Of a stretch of 64,000 nucleotides of DNA, positions 24,676-33,049 are shown piece after piece. Position numbers and translations under genes: made by a program. Below the pieces are notes generated by a model. That model was not told the DNA's origin, did not search any database, and saw only the letters and a list, made by a program, of their open reading frames with translations. Origin of the DNA: Myxococcus dinghuensis (lineage in GTDB: Bacteria; Myxococcota; Myxococcia; Myxococcales; Myxococcaceae); the NCBI RefSeq assembly GCF_024198235.1, contig NZ_JAKCFB010000021.1, forward strand, positions 1 through 64,000. The letters run 5' to 3'. Position 1 is the stretch's first letter, and every line of letters begins with the position of its first letter.

Positions 24676-25971
24676 ATGGCCAAGGCCGTCCGTCCGAAGA
24701 AGGCTCGACCCTCCCTCGTCGTCTCCAACGACATCCGCGACGTCGCGCTGGCCGACGCCGGGCGTGAGCGCCTGGAGGCCGCCGCGCGCGACCTGCCCGT
24801 GCTGCGCGCGGTCCAGGAGCGCTTCGCGAAGCAGGCCCCGCTCGACGGCGTGCGCGTGGCGGCCTGTCTGCCGTTGACCGTGGAGACGGCGCACCTCGCG
24901 GTGACGCTGAAGGCGGGAGGCGCCCTCGTCAGCCTGTGCGCCTCTCGCCCGGCGGACACGCGCGACGACGTCGCCGCCGCGCTGGTGGTGGACCACGACA
25001 TCCCCACCTATGGGCTCCAGGGCGAGGACACGGCCACGTACCTCCGCCACGTTCAGGCGCTGCTGGACACCCGGCCGCAGCTCGTCCTGGAGGAGGGCGC
25101 GGACGTGACCGGCGTGCTGCACACGCGGCGCAGGGAGCTGCTGCCCCTGGTGCTGGGGAGCACGGAGGAGACCCCCACCGGAGCGCACCGGCTGAGGGCC
25201 CTGGCGCGGGCCGGCGTGCTCGGCCATCCGGTCGTCGCGGTAGGGGAGGCGCGCACGTGGCGCCTGTTCGACGCGGGGCTCGGGCGGGCGCGGGCCGCCA
25301 TGGACGGGGTGCTGCGCGCCACCCGGAGGTCGCTCGCGGGCCGCGTGTTCGTCGTCGTGGGCCTGGGAGACACCGGACGGAGCGTGGCCCGACAGGCGCG
25401 CGCGCTGGGCGCGGAGGTGGTGGTGACGGAGTTCGAGCCCGTCGCCGCGCTGGAGGCCGCGATGGAGGGCTTCCGCGTCCTGCCCCTGGGCGAGGCCACG
25501 AAGCGCGGGGACGTCCTCATCGTCACGGCGGACGTGCCCCAGGTCCTCCGCGCCGAGCACTTCGAGAAGATGAAGGACGGCGCCGTCGTGGTGAACGCCA
25601 GCGCCCATCGCGCGGCGCTGGACGTGGAGGCGCTGGCGCGGCTGTCCCGACAGCGCGTCGACGTGGACACGGGCGTGGCGGAGCACACGCTGGAGGGCGG
25701 GAGGCGGCTCATCGTGCTCGCCGAGGCACGCCCGCTCCAGCAGGAGGGTGCTGGCGCGCGCGGCGTTCGCGACGTGGTCTGTGCCCACCATGCGCTGGTG
25801 GCCGAGTGGCTGGCGGCGCACTCGGGGACGCTGACGAAAGACGTCCACGCCGTCCCGCCCGCGCTCGAGGACACGCTGGCCCGGCTCGCGCTGCGGAGCC
25901 TGGGCCTGAAGTGCGACACGCTCACCGAGGCGCAGGCGCTCCACCTCGCCGCGTGGCGCGAGGGCACCTGA
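24676..25971 (+). CDS. Divergent adenosylhomocysteinase-like protein, probably not a standard hydrolase
   Basis: 431 aa. The whole length follows the adenosylhomocysteinase fold. A substrate-domain segment reads AACLPLTVETA (about 62-72), then GSTEETPTGAHRL (161-173), the Rossmann loop GLGDTG (229-234), VTEFEPVAALEAAMEGFRV and MKDGAVVVNASAH. Several family residues are replaced. The His of CLHMTVET is Pro66. The acidic ILDDGGD segment reads LVLEEGAD. The region holding catalytic Lys-x3-Asp-Asn reads TWRLFDA, so Lys and Asn are missing. The C-terminal Lys-x-x-x-Tyr NAD clasp is absent. It may bind NAD or regulate S-adenosylmethionine metabolism rather than hydrolyse S-adenosylhomocysteine. It sits next to metK but behind a terminator. 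Confidence 0.75.
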   Translation: MAKAVRPKKARPSLVVSNDIRDVALADAGRERLEAAARDLPVLRAVQERFAKQAPLDGVRVAACLPLTVETAHLAVTLKAGGALVSLCASRPADTRDDVAAALVVDHDIPTYGLQGEDTATYLRHVQALLDTRPQLVLEEGADVTGVLHTRRRELLPLVLGSTEETPTGAHRLRALARAGVLGHPVVAVGEARTWRLFDAGLGRARAAMDGVLRATRRSLAGRVFVVVGLGDTGRSVARQARALGAEVVVTEFEPVAALEAAMEGFRVLPLGEATKRGDVLIVTADVPQVLRAEHFEKMKDGAVVVNASAHRAALDVEALARLSRQRVDVDTGVAEHTLEGGRRLIVLAEARPLQQEGAGARGVRDVVCAHHALVAEWLAAHSGTLTKDVHAVPPALEDTLARLALRSLGLKCDTLTEAQALHLAAWREGT

Positions 25972-25992
25972 GCGCGGCGCCGGGGCCCGGAC

Positions 25993-26841
25993 TCAGAGCA
26001 GGCCGTGGCCCTTCAGCGCGTCGATGGCGGCGACGAGCGCGGGGGGCTGGGCCGGACTCTCTCCGGGCGGGGACTGCACCGCGCTGACGAAGATGTGGCG
26101 CCCCTTCGGCGACGACACGTGCCCCACCAGCCAGGTGACGTCCCCCGTCTTGTGGGTGTACCAGCCCGTCTTCGCGCTCAACACCGCGCCGTCCTTCCAC
26201 GGCCCGCCCTGGTTGATGCCGGCGCGGACGCTGGCCACGGTGTCGGGGCCGTGCACCAGCATCGCCTTGACCGCGGCGGAGACCTCGGGGCGCACCGGCA
26301 GCTCGTCGCGATAGAAGCGCGCGAGGAAGTCGAGCTGCTCCTCCGGAGAGATGCGCAGCGGCCCGCCGAGCCAGAAGAGGGTGATGTCCCCCGACGCGTC
26401 CTCCGTCCCGTAGTGGAAGCGCTTCAGCCACGCCTCCATGCGCGCGCGGCCAATCTTCTTCGCCGTGCCCTGGAAGACCCAGAGCGCGGAGCGGCGCATC
26501 GCGGTGTCCAGCGTCTGGTCCTGGTTCCAGGCCTCCACCCCGCGCTTCGTCCCATCCCACGTGTGGACATCGTCGACGTGGGCCACCACGCCCGTCTCCA
26601 GCGCGATGAGCGCATGAGGCACCTTGAACGTGGACGCGGGCGGCAGTCGCGTCGCGCACAGGGCCTCGTCGGAGCGTGTCACCTCGCGCGTCTCCAGGTT
26701 CATCAGCAGGAAGCAGCGCTTCGGCGCGGGCGGTGCCTTCGCGGGCTTCACGGGAGCCGCGCCGAGCGCGCTCCCCCAGGCGAGGAGGACGGTGGTGAGC
26801 AGGCCGGCGCGCAGGCGCTGGAGACGCGGGGACTTCGACAT
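25993..26841 (-). CDS. Class D (OXA-type) beta-lactamase-family serine enzyme
   Basis: 282 aa. A secretion signal (about 1-28) is followed by a class D beta-lactamase/penicillin-recognising domain. PASTFK places the nucleophile at S70 and the carboxylated lysine at K73. The second motif is SAL (118-120) instead of S-x-V. YGT replaces YGN at about 144, and FWLGGPLRISPEEQ at 156-169 is a strong OXA signature. KTG lies at 224-226. The motif deviations leave open whether it hydrolyses beta-lactams or acts on peptidoglycan-like substrates. AGGAG precedes the ATG. A sigma-54 promoter identical to that of unit B in the M35 locus lies about 60 bp upstream, so expression should need an enhancer-binding protein. 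Confidence 0.9.
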   Translation of the reverse strand: MSKSPRLQRLRAGLLTTVLLAWGSALGAAPVKPAKAPPAPKRCFLLMNLETREVTRSDEALCATRLPPASTFKVPHALIALETGVVAHVDDVHTWDGTKRGVEAWNQDQTLDTAMRRSALWVFQGTAKKIGRARMEAWLKRFHYGTEDASGDITLFWLGGPLRISPEEQLDFLARFYRDELPVRPEVSAAVKAMLVHGPDTVASVRAGINQGGPWKDGAVLSAKTGWYTHKTGDVTWLVGHVSSPKGRHIFVSAVQSPPGESPAQPPALVAAIDALKGHGLL

Positions 26842-26899
26842 GTCGGGCTCCTGTGGGCGTGGGCTCGGAACAGGGGCCGCCCACGTGCGCGTATGTGGG

Positions 26900-26915
26900 A
26901 GCAAGGCGTGGGCCA
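26900..26915 (-). promoter_or_regulatory. Sigma-54 (-24/-12) promoter of the beta-lactamase-family gene
   Basis: Minus strand TGGCCCACGCCTTGCT is identical to the promoter at 8455-8470. The predicted start is near 26889, with a leader of about 48 nt. The element CGAGCTTCCCTGGGA (26929-26943) lies 14 bp upstream, the same offset as the similar element at 10111. Confidence 0.82.
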
Positions 26916-27105
26916 CATGGCCTGTCCCCGAGCTTCCCTGGGACGAGGTGGGCGGTGCCGGTCTCCGACGTGTCTTGAGGGCCACGCCCCGCGTGGCTTC
27001 GGGGCCGCGCGAGTGGTGTCGGGGGTTCCGCTTCTGAACAGGCGGACTCACGGGGCGCGAGGGGCCCTTGGGGGACGGCGCGGGGGTGGACACGCTCGGG
27101 AGACG

Positions 27106-28332
27106 ATGCCTCCCTCCAGTGAACATCGACTCGTGCGAGTCGAGGACTACGCCCCGTTCATCGGCGAGGAGGCGGTGGAGCGCATCCTCGACAAGGCCCG
27201 CCCGCTCCAGGACCTGCGGGTGGCCCACGTCAACTCGACGTACTACGGCGGTGGCGTGGCGGAGCTGTTGTCGCCGCTCACGCTGTTGATGAACAGCGTG
27301 GGGTTGCTCACGGAGTGGCGCGCCATCCAGGGGCCTTCGGACTTCTTCAGCATCACGAAGAAGATGCACAACGCGTTGCAGGGCGGGTGCCTCCGCTTCA
27401 CGCGGATGAAGCGGCGCATCTATGAAGAGGTCGTCTACCAGAACGCGGTGCGCAACCTGCTGGACCACGACCGGGTCATCGTCCACGACCCGCAGCCGTT
27501 GCCGCTCGTGCGGCACAGCCGCAAGCGGGGACCTTGGATCTGGCGCTGCCACGTGGACCTGTCCCAGCCGCTGCCGGAGCTCTGGGACTACCTGCGGCCC
27601 TATGTCGAGGACTACGACGCGGCCGTCTTCAGCGTGCCGGAGTACGCGCAGTCGCTGAAGACGCCCCAGCGCTTCTTCATGCCCGCCATCGACCCGTTCT
27701 GCATCAAGAACCGCGACCTGACCGAGGCGGAGATCGACGAGCGGCTGGCCCGCTACTGCATCCCCACGGACCTGCCGTTGGTGGTGCAGGTCTCCCGCTT
27801 CGACCGGTGGAAGGACCCGGAGGGCGTGGTGCGGGCCTTCCTGCTGGCGCGCCGCGAGGTGCCTTGCACGCTGGTGCTCCTGGGCAACATCGCCAACGAC
27901 GATCCGGAGGGCCAGGAGGTCTACGAGGCGCTGTTGAAGCACCAGGAGGAGCGCGTCATCCTGCTCATCCGCGAGGACACCGCGCTCGTCAACGCGCTCC
28001 AGCGCCGCGCCGCCGTGGTGGTCCAGAAGTCACTGCGCGAGGGCTTCGGGCTCACGGTGGCGGAGGCGATGTGGAAGGGCACCCCCGTCATCGGCGGCAA
28101 CGTGGGCGGCATCCGCCACCAGATACAGAACGGGCACAACGGCTTCCTGGTCGACTCCGTGGAGCAGTGCGCCGAGCGCATCGTCCAGCTCCTGAAGGAC
28201 CCGCGGCTCCGGGAGCGGCTGGGACAGCGCGGCCGCGAATCGGTGAAGCGCCACTTCCTGCTCACCCGCTACCTGGAGCAGTACCTGGACCTCTTCGCCG
28301 GCTTCGAGGCGCGCTATCTCCTGAAGCACTGA
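27106..28332 (+). CDS. GT4 glycosyltransferase, trehalose synthase (TreT)-like
   Basis: 408 aa. A GT-B fold retaining glycosyltransferase of family 4. The N-terminal LRVAHVNSTYYGGGVAELLSPLTLLMNSVGL and the segment IWRCHVDLSQP resemble TreT (trehalose glycosyltransferring synthase), which joins NDP-glucose and glucose to form trehalose. The C-terminal donor-site motif is EGFGLTVAEAMWKGTPVIGG, with the E-x7-E spacing. VVQVSRFDRWKDPEGVV is also typical. The ATG at 27106 has GGGAGACG just upstream. It is monocistronic. Trehalose would act as an osmolyte or protectant, but the acceptor is not proven by sequence. Confidence 0.82.
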   Translation: MPPSSEHRLVRVEDYAPFIGEEAVERILDKARPLQDLRVAHVNSTYYGGGVAELLSPLTLLMNSVGLLTEWRAIQGPSDFFSITKKMHNALQGGCLRFTRMKRRIYEEVVYQNAVRNLLDHDRVIVHDPQPLPLVRHSRKRGPWIWRCHVDLSQPLPELWDYLRPYVEDYDAAVFSVPEYAQSLKTPQRFFMPAIDPFCIKNRDLTEAEIDERLARYCIPTDLPLVVQVSRFDRWKDPEGVVRAFLLARREVPCTLVLLGNIANDDPEGQEVYEALLKHQEERVILLIREDTALVNALQRRAAVVVQKSLREGFGLTVAEAMWKGTPVIGGNVGGIRHQIQNGHNGFLVDSVEQCAERIVQLLKDPRLRERLGQRGRESVKRHFLLTRYLEQYLDLFAGFEARYLLKH

Positions 28333-28345
28333 GTCGCCGCGGGCC

Positions 28346-29371
28346 TCAGCGGGCCTCGGGCCGGGGCGCGCTGGTGAGGCCGAAGCGCTCGGCGACGAGC
28401 TGGTAGGAGCGCATGCGGTCCTCCAGGTCGTGCACCATGGTGCTGAGCATCAGCTCGTCGGCCTGGGCCTCCCGGGCCAGCCGCAAGAGCCCCTCGTGCA
28501 CCGTGGCCGCGTCGCCGATGACCTGCGTGGAGAGGAAGTCGTTGGCCACCGCGCGCTCGTCGGGAGTCCAGGGGTACTGACGCGCCTCCTCCACGGAGGG
28601 CAGGGGGCCCGTCTTGCCGGTGCGGATGCGCACCCAGGTGAGCCCCAGCGAGCTGGCGATGTCGCGCGCGCGGGACTCCGTGTCCGCCGCGACGGTGCCC
28701 ACGGCGAGCAGCACGCGCGGGGCGTGGGCGTGGCCCGCCTTGGCGAAGCGCTCGCGGTAGATGCGCACGGCGGGCAGGGTGTTCTGCGGGCTGAAGTGGT
28801 GCGCGAAGGCAAAGGGCAGGCCCAGCACGGCCGCGAGCTGCGCGCTGAAGAGGCTGGAGCCGAGCAGCCAGATCTGCGGCGCGTTCTCCGGGCACGGGAC
28901 GAGCTTCACGCTGCTGAAGGCGCCCTCCCCGGCGGCCTTGCCCGCGAACAGCGACATCAGCTCCTGGACGTCGGAGGGGAACTCCTCGGCGGAGCGCGGG
29001 TCGCGGCGCAGCGCGTACGTCGTCGCGGGCTCGCCCCCGGGCGCGCGGCCCAGCCCCAGGTCGATGCGGCCAGGGTGCAGGCACTCGAGGATGCCGAACC
29101 GCTCCGCGACGGCGAGCGGCGAGTGGTTGGGCAGCAGCACGCCGCCGGACCCGACGCGGATGCGCGACGTCACCTGCGCGGCGTGGGCGATGACGAGGTC
29201 GGGCGCGGAGCTGGCGATGCCGGGCATGCCGTGGTGCTCGGCGTACCAGAGGCGGTGGTAGCCGAGCGCCTCCACGTGCTGGGCCAGGCGCAGGCTGTCG
29301 CGCAGCGCCTGGGCGCCATTGGAGCCGGAGCCGATGGGGGCGAGGTCGAGGACGGAGAGGGGGATGCTCAT
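28346..29371 (-). CDS. LLM-class flavin-dependent oxidoreductase (luciferase-like)
   Basis: 341 aa. Bacterial-luciferase-like monooxygenase fold: LSVLDLAPIGSG at the start, L-A-Q-H-V-E-A-L-G-Y-H-R-L-W-Y-A-E-H-H, RIRVGSGGVLLPNHSPLAVAERFG, and R-I-D-L-G-L-G-R-A-P-G. These are typical of the group 1 family that uses reduced FMN. The substrate is unknown. The start ATG overlaps the tetR stop (ATGA), so it is translationally coupled to the regulator and is probably its target. Confidence 0.92.
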   Translation of the reverse strand: MSIPLSVLDLAPIGSGSNGAQALRDSLRLAQHVEALGYHRLWYAEHHGMPGIASSAPDLVIAHAAQVTSRIRVGSGGVLLPNHSPLAVAERFGILECLHPGRIDLGLGRAPGGEPATTYALRRDPRSAEEFPSDVQELMSLFAGKAAGEGAFSSVKLVPCPENAPQIWLLGSSLFSAQLAAVLGLPFAFAHHFSPQNTLPAVRIYRERFAKAGHAHAPRVLLAVGTVAADTESRARDIASSLGLTWVRIRTGKTGPLPSVEEARQYPWTPDERAVANDFLSTQVIGDAATVHEGLLRLAREAQADELMLSTMVHDLEDRMRSYQLVAERFGLTSAPRPEAR

Positions 29372-30006
29372 GGGGTCTCCTGGCCGGAGCGGATGAGGGG
29401 AAGCAGGACGTGGTCCACGACGTCCTCGATGCTCCCGTCGGTGATGGGCTGCCCCGACATGAGGCAGCGGTGGAAGAGCAGCGCGGGCCCCACGTCGAGC
29501 ACGGGGGGACACTTTCCGGACAGCAAGGCGCGCAGTCGGTGGGCGGGAAGCTCGCCGCGCTTCTCGGCACGCTCGAGCGCGCGGCGCAGGGCTTGTCGCT
29601 GGCGCTGGAGCCACTCCTTGCGGAAGGCCGTCGCCAGCTCCGGGTGGCCACACGCGGTGGAGACCATGCCGCCGAGCACGCGCTGGAGCATCTGCGTCCG
29701 CGCCCCACCGGGATGCCCCAGGGCGGCGAGCAGGTCCTCGCGCAGACCGACGCCCGCCCCATCCGGTGGTTCGAGCGAGGTCAGTGAGGCGAGCGCGTCG
29801 ACGGTCAGCGCCTCCTTGGAGTCCCAGCGGCGATAGAGCGTCGCCTTTCCCGCGCGTGCCCGCTCGGCCACGGCCTCCATGGTGAGCTGCTCGTAGCCGA
29901 CCTCGCCCAGCACCTCGAGCGCCGCGGTGAGGATCTCCGCGTCCCGGGTGCTGTCGCGAGGACGCCCCGGACGGGCCGGACCCTCGCTCGCGACCTTCGA
30001 CGCCAT
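29368..30006 (-). CDS. TetR/AcrR-family transcriptional regulator
   Basis: 212 aa. The N-terminal HTH segment (about 20-65) reads A-E-I-L-T-A-A-L-E-V-L-G-E-V-G-Y-E-Q-L-T-M-E-A-V-A-E-R-A-R-A-G-K-A-T-L-Y-R-R-W, typical of the TetR family, with a helical ligand domain following. The start at 30006 is used, since the longer reading adds an unconserved leader. It forms an operon with the LLM oxidoreductase. A 17-bp palindrome 44 bp upstream is the likely operator for autoregulation. Confidence 0.92.
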   Translation of the reverse strand: MASKVASEGPARPGRPRDSTRDAEILTAALEVLGEVGYEQLTMEAVAERARAGKATLYRRWDSKEALTVDALASLTSLEPPDGAGVGLREDLLAALGHPGGARTQMLQRVLGGMVSTACGHPELATAFRKEWLQRQRQALRRALERAEKRGELPAHRLRALLSGKCPPVLDVGPALLFHRCLMSGQPITDGSIEDVVDHVLLPLIRSGQETP

Positions 30007-30049
30007 CGACTCGCTCCTCGCCAGACTGTCCGCTCGCCGGACCAATAAT

Positions 30050-30066
30050 GGAACGCGACGCGTTCC
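30050..30066. promoter_or_regulatory. Palindromic operator candidate for the TetR-LLM operon
   Basis: GGAACGCG-A-CGCGTTCC, a perfect 8+1+8 palindrome 44 bp upstream of the tetR start. Size and symmetry suit a TetR dimer site. Confidence 0.6.
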
Positions 30067-30220
30067 GGAATTCACTCAGTAATGGTGGGGAGGGTGGGGC
30101 GCCAGCGATTCCAGCGGCGGGCGAGGAGGCGGCCGGAGGCTGGCGCGCGGCGACGACCGGGATGCGCGGTTGCGTTCGTAGGTGGAGAGGCGGGGGCCGG
30201 CTCGCGGTGAGGGAGTGGTC

Positions 30221-30415
30221 ATGGCGAAGCGATGGAAGGCATGGGGGATGCTGGCCGTGGTCCTGGCGCCCGTGGTCGGTGTGGCGCAGACGTCGGGGCC
30301 CTTCATCCCGACGGGACCCGGAGGCGGCAAGGACCCGACGGAGATCGGCGACAAGCCGCCGCCGGACCCCACGGATGAGGGGGGCATCTGCCCCGGGCTG
30401 CCCGGCTCCGACTGA
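30221..30415 (+). CDS. Small secreted Pro/Gly-rich protein
   Basis: 64 aa. A basic start (MAKRWKAW) and hydrophobic core end in GVAQ, giving a plausible signal peptide. The mature part of about 40 residues is rich in Pro, Gly and Asp and carries a single Cys. GTGAGGGAGTGGTC precedes the ATG at 30221. I do not recognise a family. The stop overlaps by one base the earliest in-frame start of the next reading frame. Confidence 0.5.
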   Translation: MAKRWKAWGMLAVVLAPVVGVAQTSGPFIPTGPGGGKDPTEIGDKPPPDPTDEGGICPGLPGSD

Positions 30416-30552
30416 TGCGGCGGCGAGGCGTGGCTCGACACTCGAGCATGGACGCCGTGGCCGCCGAGCGGGGCCACGGCGCTTCGCTGTCGGAACGCGA
30501 TGCTAGGGTGCCTTCTTCGCCTGGAGCCGTTTCGCAGGGAGAAGTCATCGCC

Positions 30553-31386
30553 ATGTGGCCCGTTCCTGTTCCTCCGCCGGAGTTGAGGGCGCTGCTGCGC
30601 TCCCGCTCTCCCTCCCTCGCGCGCGACGTCGAGCGATTCCTCGCGGATGCCCCGCGTGGTTGTGCGTACGTGCGTTCGGAGCGCGTGGCCTCGTCCCCGT
30701 TGCAGCCCTCGCTGCTCCACCGGCTGCGCGGGATGCGCGCGGCGCGTCCGGTGCTCGGCGTGCTCGACAGCAAGTTCGGCGGGGTGCCGTATGTCGAGGA
30801 GGCGGACCTGTCCTGGAAGGACCACCGCTTCCTCGGGCAGGTCCAGTTCGAGCAACTCCGCGATTCGCCGCCGGGGATGCCCGCCCAGGGACTCTTCGCG
30901 CTCGACCTGGTGGAGACGCGGTTCGGCGCGCCCGCGTTTCGCGTGCGCTGGTATCCGGAGCCGTCCGAGGTGCGGGCCCGTTCCGTCGTGACTCCGCGTT
31001 CCGTGGGGCGGTGGGAGGCGCGGATGGTGTTCGCTCCGGGGCTGTCGCTCCCAGGGGGGCCGGCCTGGATGGCGCCTCTTCCCACCGATGACGAGGAGCT
31101 CCTCGACGCCTGGATGGAGTGGACCCCGCATGGCTTCCTCGAGGACGAGTGGGGCGCGGAGCCCTGTCATCGCCTGCTGGGGCACGTCAGCGGAGGGCTC
31201 GAGGACCTCGGGCCGGTGCCCGGGCGCAGGGAGCCGCTCGGTGCCTACGAGATGCTGTGGCGCATCGACCTCGACCGCTCGGCGGATTTCGACTGGGGCA
31301 CGAACTGGGTCTACGTGCTGGTCCACCGCGACGACCTCGCGGCGAACCGGCTGGAGCGCGCGGTGGTGGTGACCGCCAACGCGTGA
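30553..31386 (+). CDS. DUF1963 / YwqG-like protein
   Basis: 277 aa. Features of the YwqG family are visible: a segment with S-K-F-G-G-V-P-Y-V, then FLGQVQFEQL, a G-L-F-A-L-D-L strand, and late on HRLLGHVSGGLEDLG and LLW-type R-I-D-L-D. YwqG proteins are uncharacterised and often associated with contact-dependent toxin loci, but no toxin is adjacent. The ATG at 30553 is used (GGGAGAAG upstream); the frame is open further upstream without conservation that I can judge. Confidence 0.65.
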   Translation: MWPVPVPPPELRALLRSRSPSLARDVERFLADAPRGCAYVRSERVASSPLQPSLLHRLRGMRAARPVLGVLDSKFGGVPYVEEADLSWKDHRFLGQVQFEQLRDSPPGMPAQGLFALDLVETRFGAPAFRVRWYPEPSEVRARSVVTPRSVGRWEARMVFAPGLSLPGGPAWMAPLPTDDEELLDAWMEWTPHGFLEDEWGAEPCHRLLGHVSGGLEDLGPVPGRREPLGAYEMLWRIDLDRSADFDWGTNWVYVLVHRDDLAANRLERAVVVTANA

Positions 31387-31399
31387 GGCGGGCCGGGGC

Positions 31400-33028
31400 T
31401 CAGGCGCGCTTGCCGGTGGAGGGCTCCTCGAACGTCGCGCCCATCGCCCGAGCGCGCTGCTCCACCGCGTCGCGAAAGGGTGTGACCCACTGGTGGGCGA
31501 CGATGAGCTGGTCGGGGCGCAGCTTCGCGAGCTCATCGAGGCCGCGCAGCACGTCCCGTTGGGTGAGCGCCTCGAAGGCGTCGTTCATCGTCGTGGTGAA
31601 GACCTGGACGGTGAGCCGCCCCGAGGCATCCCGCGTGAAACGGAAGCCGCTGCTCCAGTCCTTCTCGGAGTGACGCACCAGCCGGAGGGTGACGTCGGGC
31701 ACCTTCAGCTTCGCGAGCAGGTGGAGGAACGCGGTCACCTCCGTCGCCGCGTCAGGCCCGTGGAGCCCCTGCACGCGGACCTGCAATTGCTCCAGCCTCG
31801 CGATGAGGGGGGAGGTGAGCATCGCCTCCAGCTGCCGCGTGAACACGGGCACGTCGAGGACTCGCAGCCGGGGGAATGCCTTCTCGTCCTGGATGACCTC
31901 GGCCCATCCATCCTCGGGGGACCGGCAGACGATGGACTCGAGGTGAGGCAGGTGCCGGGCCAGCTTCACGGGGCCCAGGTCGCTGTGGGCCAGCGAGCGC
32001 AGCGCCTTCATGACCGGATGCAAGGTGACGTCACGGTCGCCGCGACCCTCGAGGTGCTCGACGGTGGCCCAGAGCGGATGCCCCACGCTCTTCGCGATGG
32101 CGGTCGCGATGGACGTCGCGTTGCCCTGCTTCAGCACGGCCCGCGACAGGAACCCTCGTGAGAAGGTGCTCTCCGGCTTGAGCGCCGCGTCGAGCGGGCC
32201 GAGCAGCTCCGCGCGCGAGTCCTGGAGGAGCTGCTTCTCCCGCTTGCGCTCGGTGGGCGTGAGGGTGCGCTCACGGGCCGCGAGCTGGAGCGACAGCAGC
32301 TCACCCCGAGGGTGGCCCGCTTCGAGCAAGACGTCCGCCAGCACCGCGCGCAGCTCGTCGTCCTCGGGCTTCTCGAGCACCTGGGCCAGCAGCGCGTCCG
32401 CGTCGACGGCGCGCGCGGGGGTGCGCCCTGACGTGTCCTCCTGGAGGACCTGGTCCAGCGCCGCGAGCGCCCGTTGGTCCTCGTCGGACAGGGGCGCGTC
32501 GGTCGCGGCGAGCAGCTCGTCCCGGATGCGGTCGACGTGCCCCGCGAAGAAGGCTTCGTGGCCGATGTCCGGGTCGTAGCCGTCGCGCGCCTTCAGCATC
32601 GCCCGCGCCGCCTCTGCATCCCGGATGCGCCGCGCCAGGGGTGCCAGCCGCGTCCAGAACGGACGGGCGCCCGAGCTGGTGAACGGGGGCTCCACGAAGA
32701 GCTGGGCCACCCAGCGGTCGATGCGGGGGTCCTCCGGCCACGAAGCCAGCGCCTCGACGCGGGAGCGCCCCTGCACCGAACCCTTGTCGAGCAGCGCCGG
32801 GAGCAGCGCCGAGAGCGCCACCGGGTCCGGCTTCGTCCCCACCGTCTTCCAGTCGACGGGCGTGTGCTGCCTGCCGGCCGCGAGCCGTCCCACGGCGACC
32901 ACGCGGTCGGCCAGCTCACGGTGGGGCGCGGTCCTCCAGGCGTCGAGCAGGCCGGTCAGGACCACGCTCCACGCGCCCCGGCTCGCGGGCTCCACGAGGG
33001 ACGACAGCGCGTGCTTCGTCGGGGACAT
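31400..33028 (-). CDS. TIGR02996-domain protein with helical-repeat N-terminus
   Basis: 542 aa. At about 209-255 it carries the TIGR02996 unit, DALLAQVLEKPEDDELRAVLADVLLEAGHPRGELLSLQL. This short 'repeat-companion' domain is abundant in Myxococcus and Planctomycetes. The N-terminal 200 residues are alpha-helical and HEAT-like. The C-terminal half shows leucine-rich strands (LARHLPHLESIVCRS, FPRLRVLDVPVF) typical of the LRR-like companions of this domain. The function is unknown, probably protein-protein interaction. AGGAG precedes the ATG. It is 21 bp downstream of... the reverse: its start lies 21 bp after no gene on this strand, while ychJ-type gene 33050-33520 ends just upstream, so the two form an operon. 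Confidence 0.78.
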   Translation of the reverse strand: MSPTKHALSSLVEPASRGAWSVVLTGLLDAWRTAPHRELADRVVAVGRLAAGRQHTPVDWKTVGTKPDPVALSALLPALLDKGSVQGRSRVEALASWPEDPRIDRWVAQLFVEPPFTSSGARPFWTRLAPLARRIRDAEAARAMLKARDGYDPDIGHEAFFAGHVDRIRDELLAATDAPLSDEDQRALAALDQVLQEDTSGRTPARAVDADALLAQVLEKPEDDELRAVLADVLLEAGHPRGELLSLQLAARERTLTPTERKREKQLLQDSRAELLGPLDAALKPESTFSRGFLSRAVLKQGNATSIATAIAKSVGHPLWATVEHLEGRGDRDVTLHPVMKALRSLAHSDLGPVKLARHLPHLESIVCRSPEDGWAEVIQDEKAFPRLRVLDVPVFTRQLEAMLTSPLIARLEQLQVRVQGLHGPDAATEVTAFLHLLAKLKVPDVTLRLVRHSEKDWSSGFRFTRDASGRLTVQVFTTTMNDAFEALTQRDVLRGLDELAKLRPDQLIVAHQWVTPFRDAVEQRARAMGATFEEPSTGKRA

Positions 33029-33049
33029 CGTGCTCCTGGGGGAGGAGGC

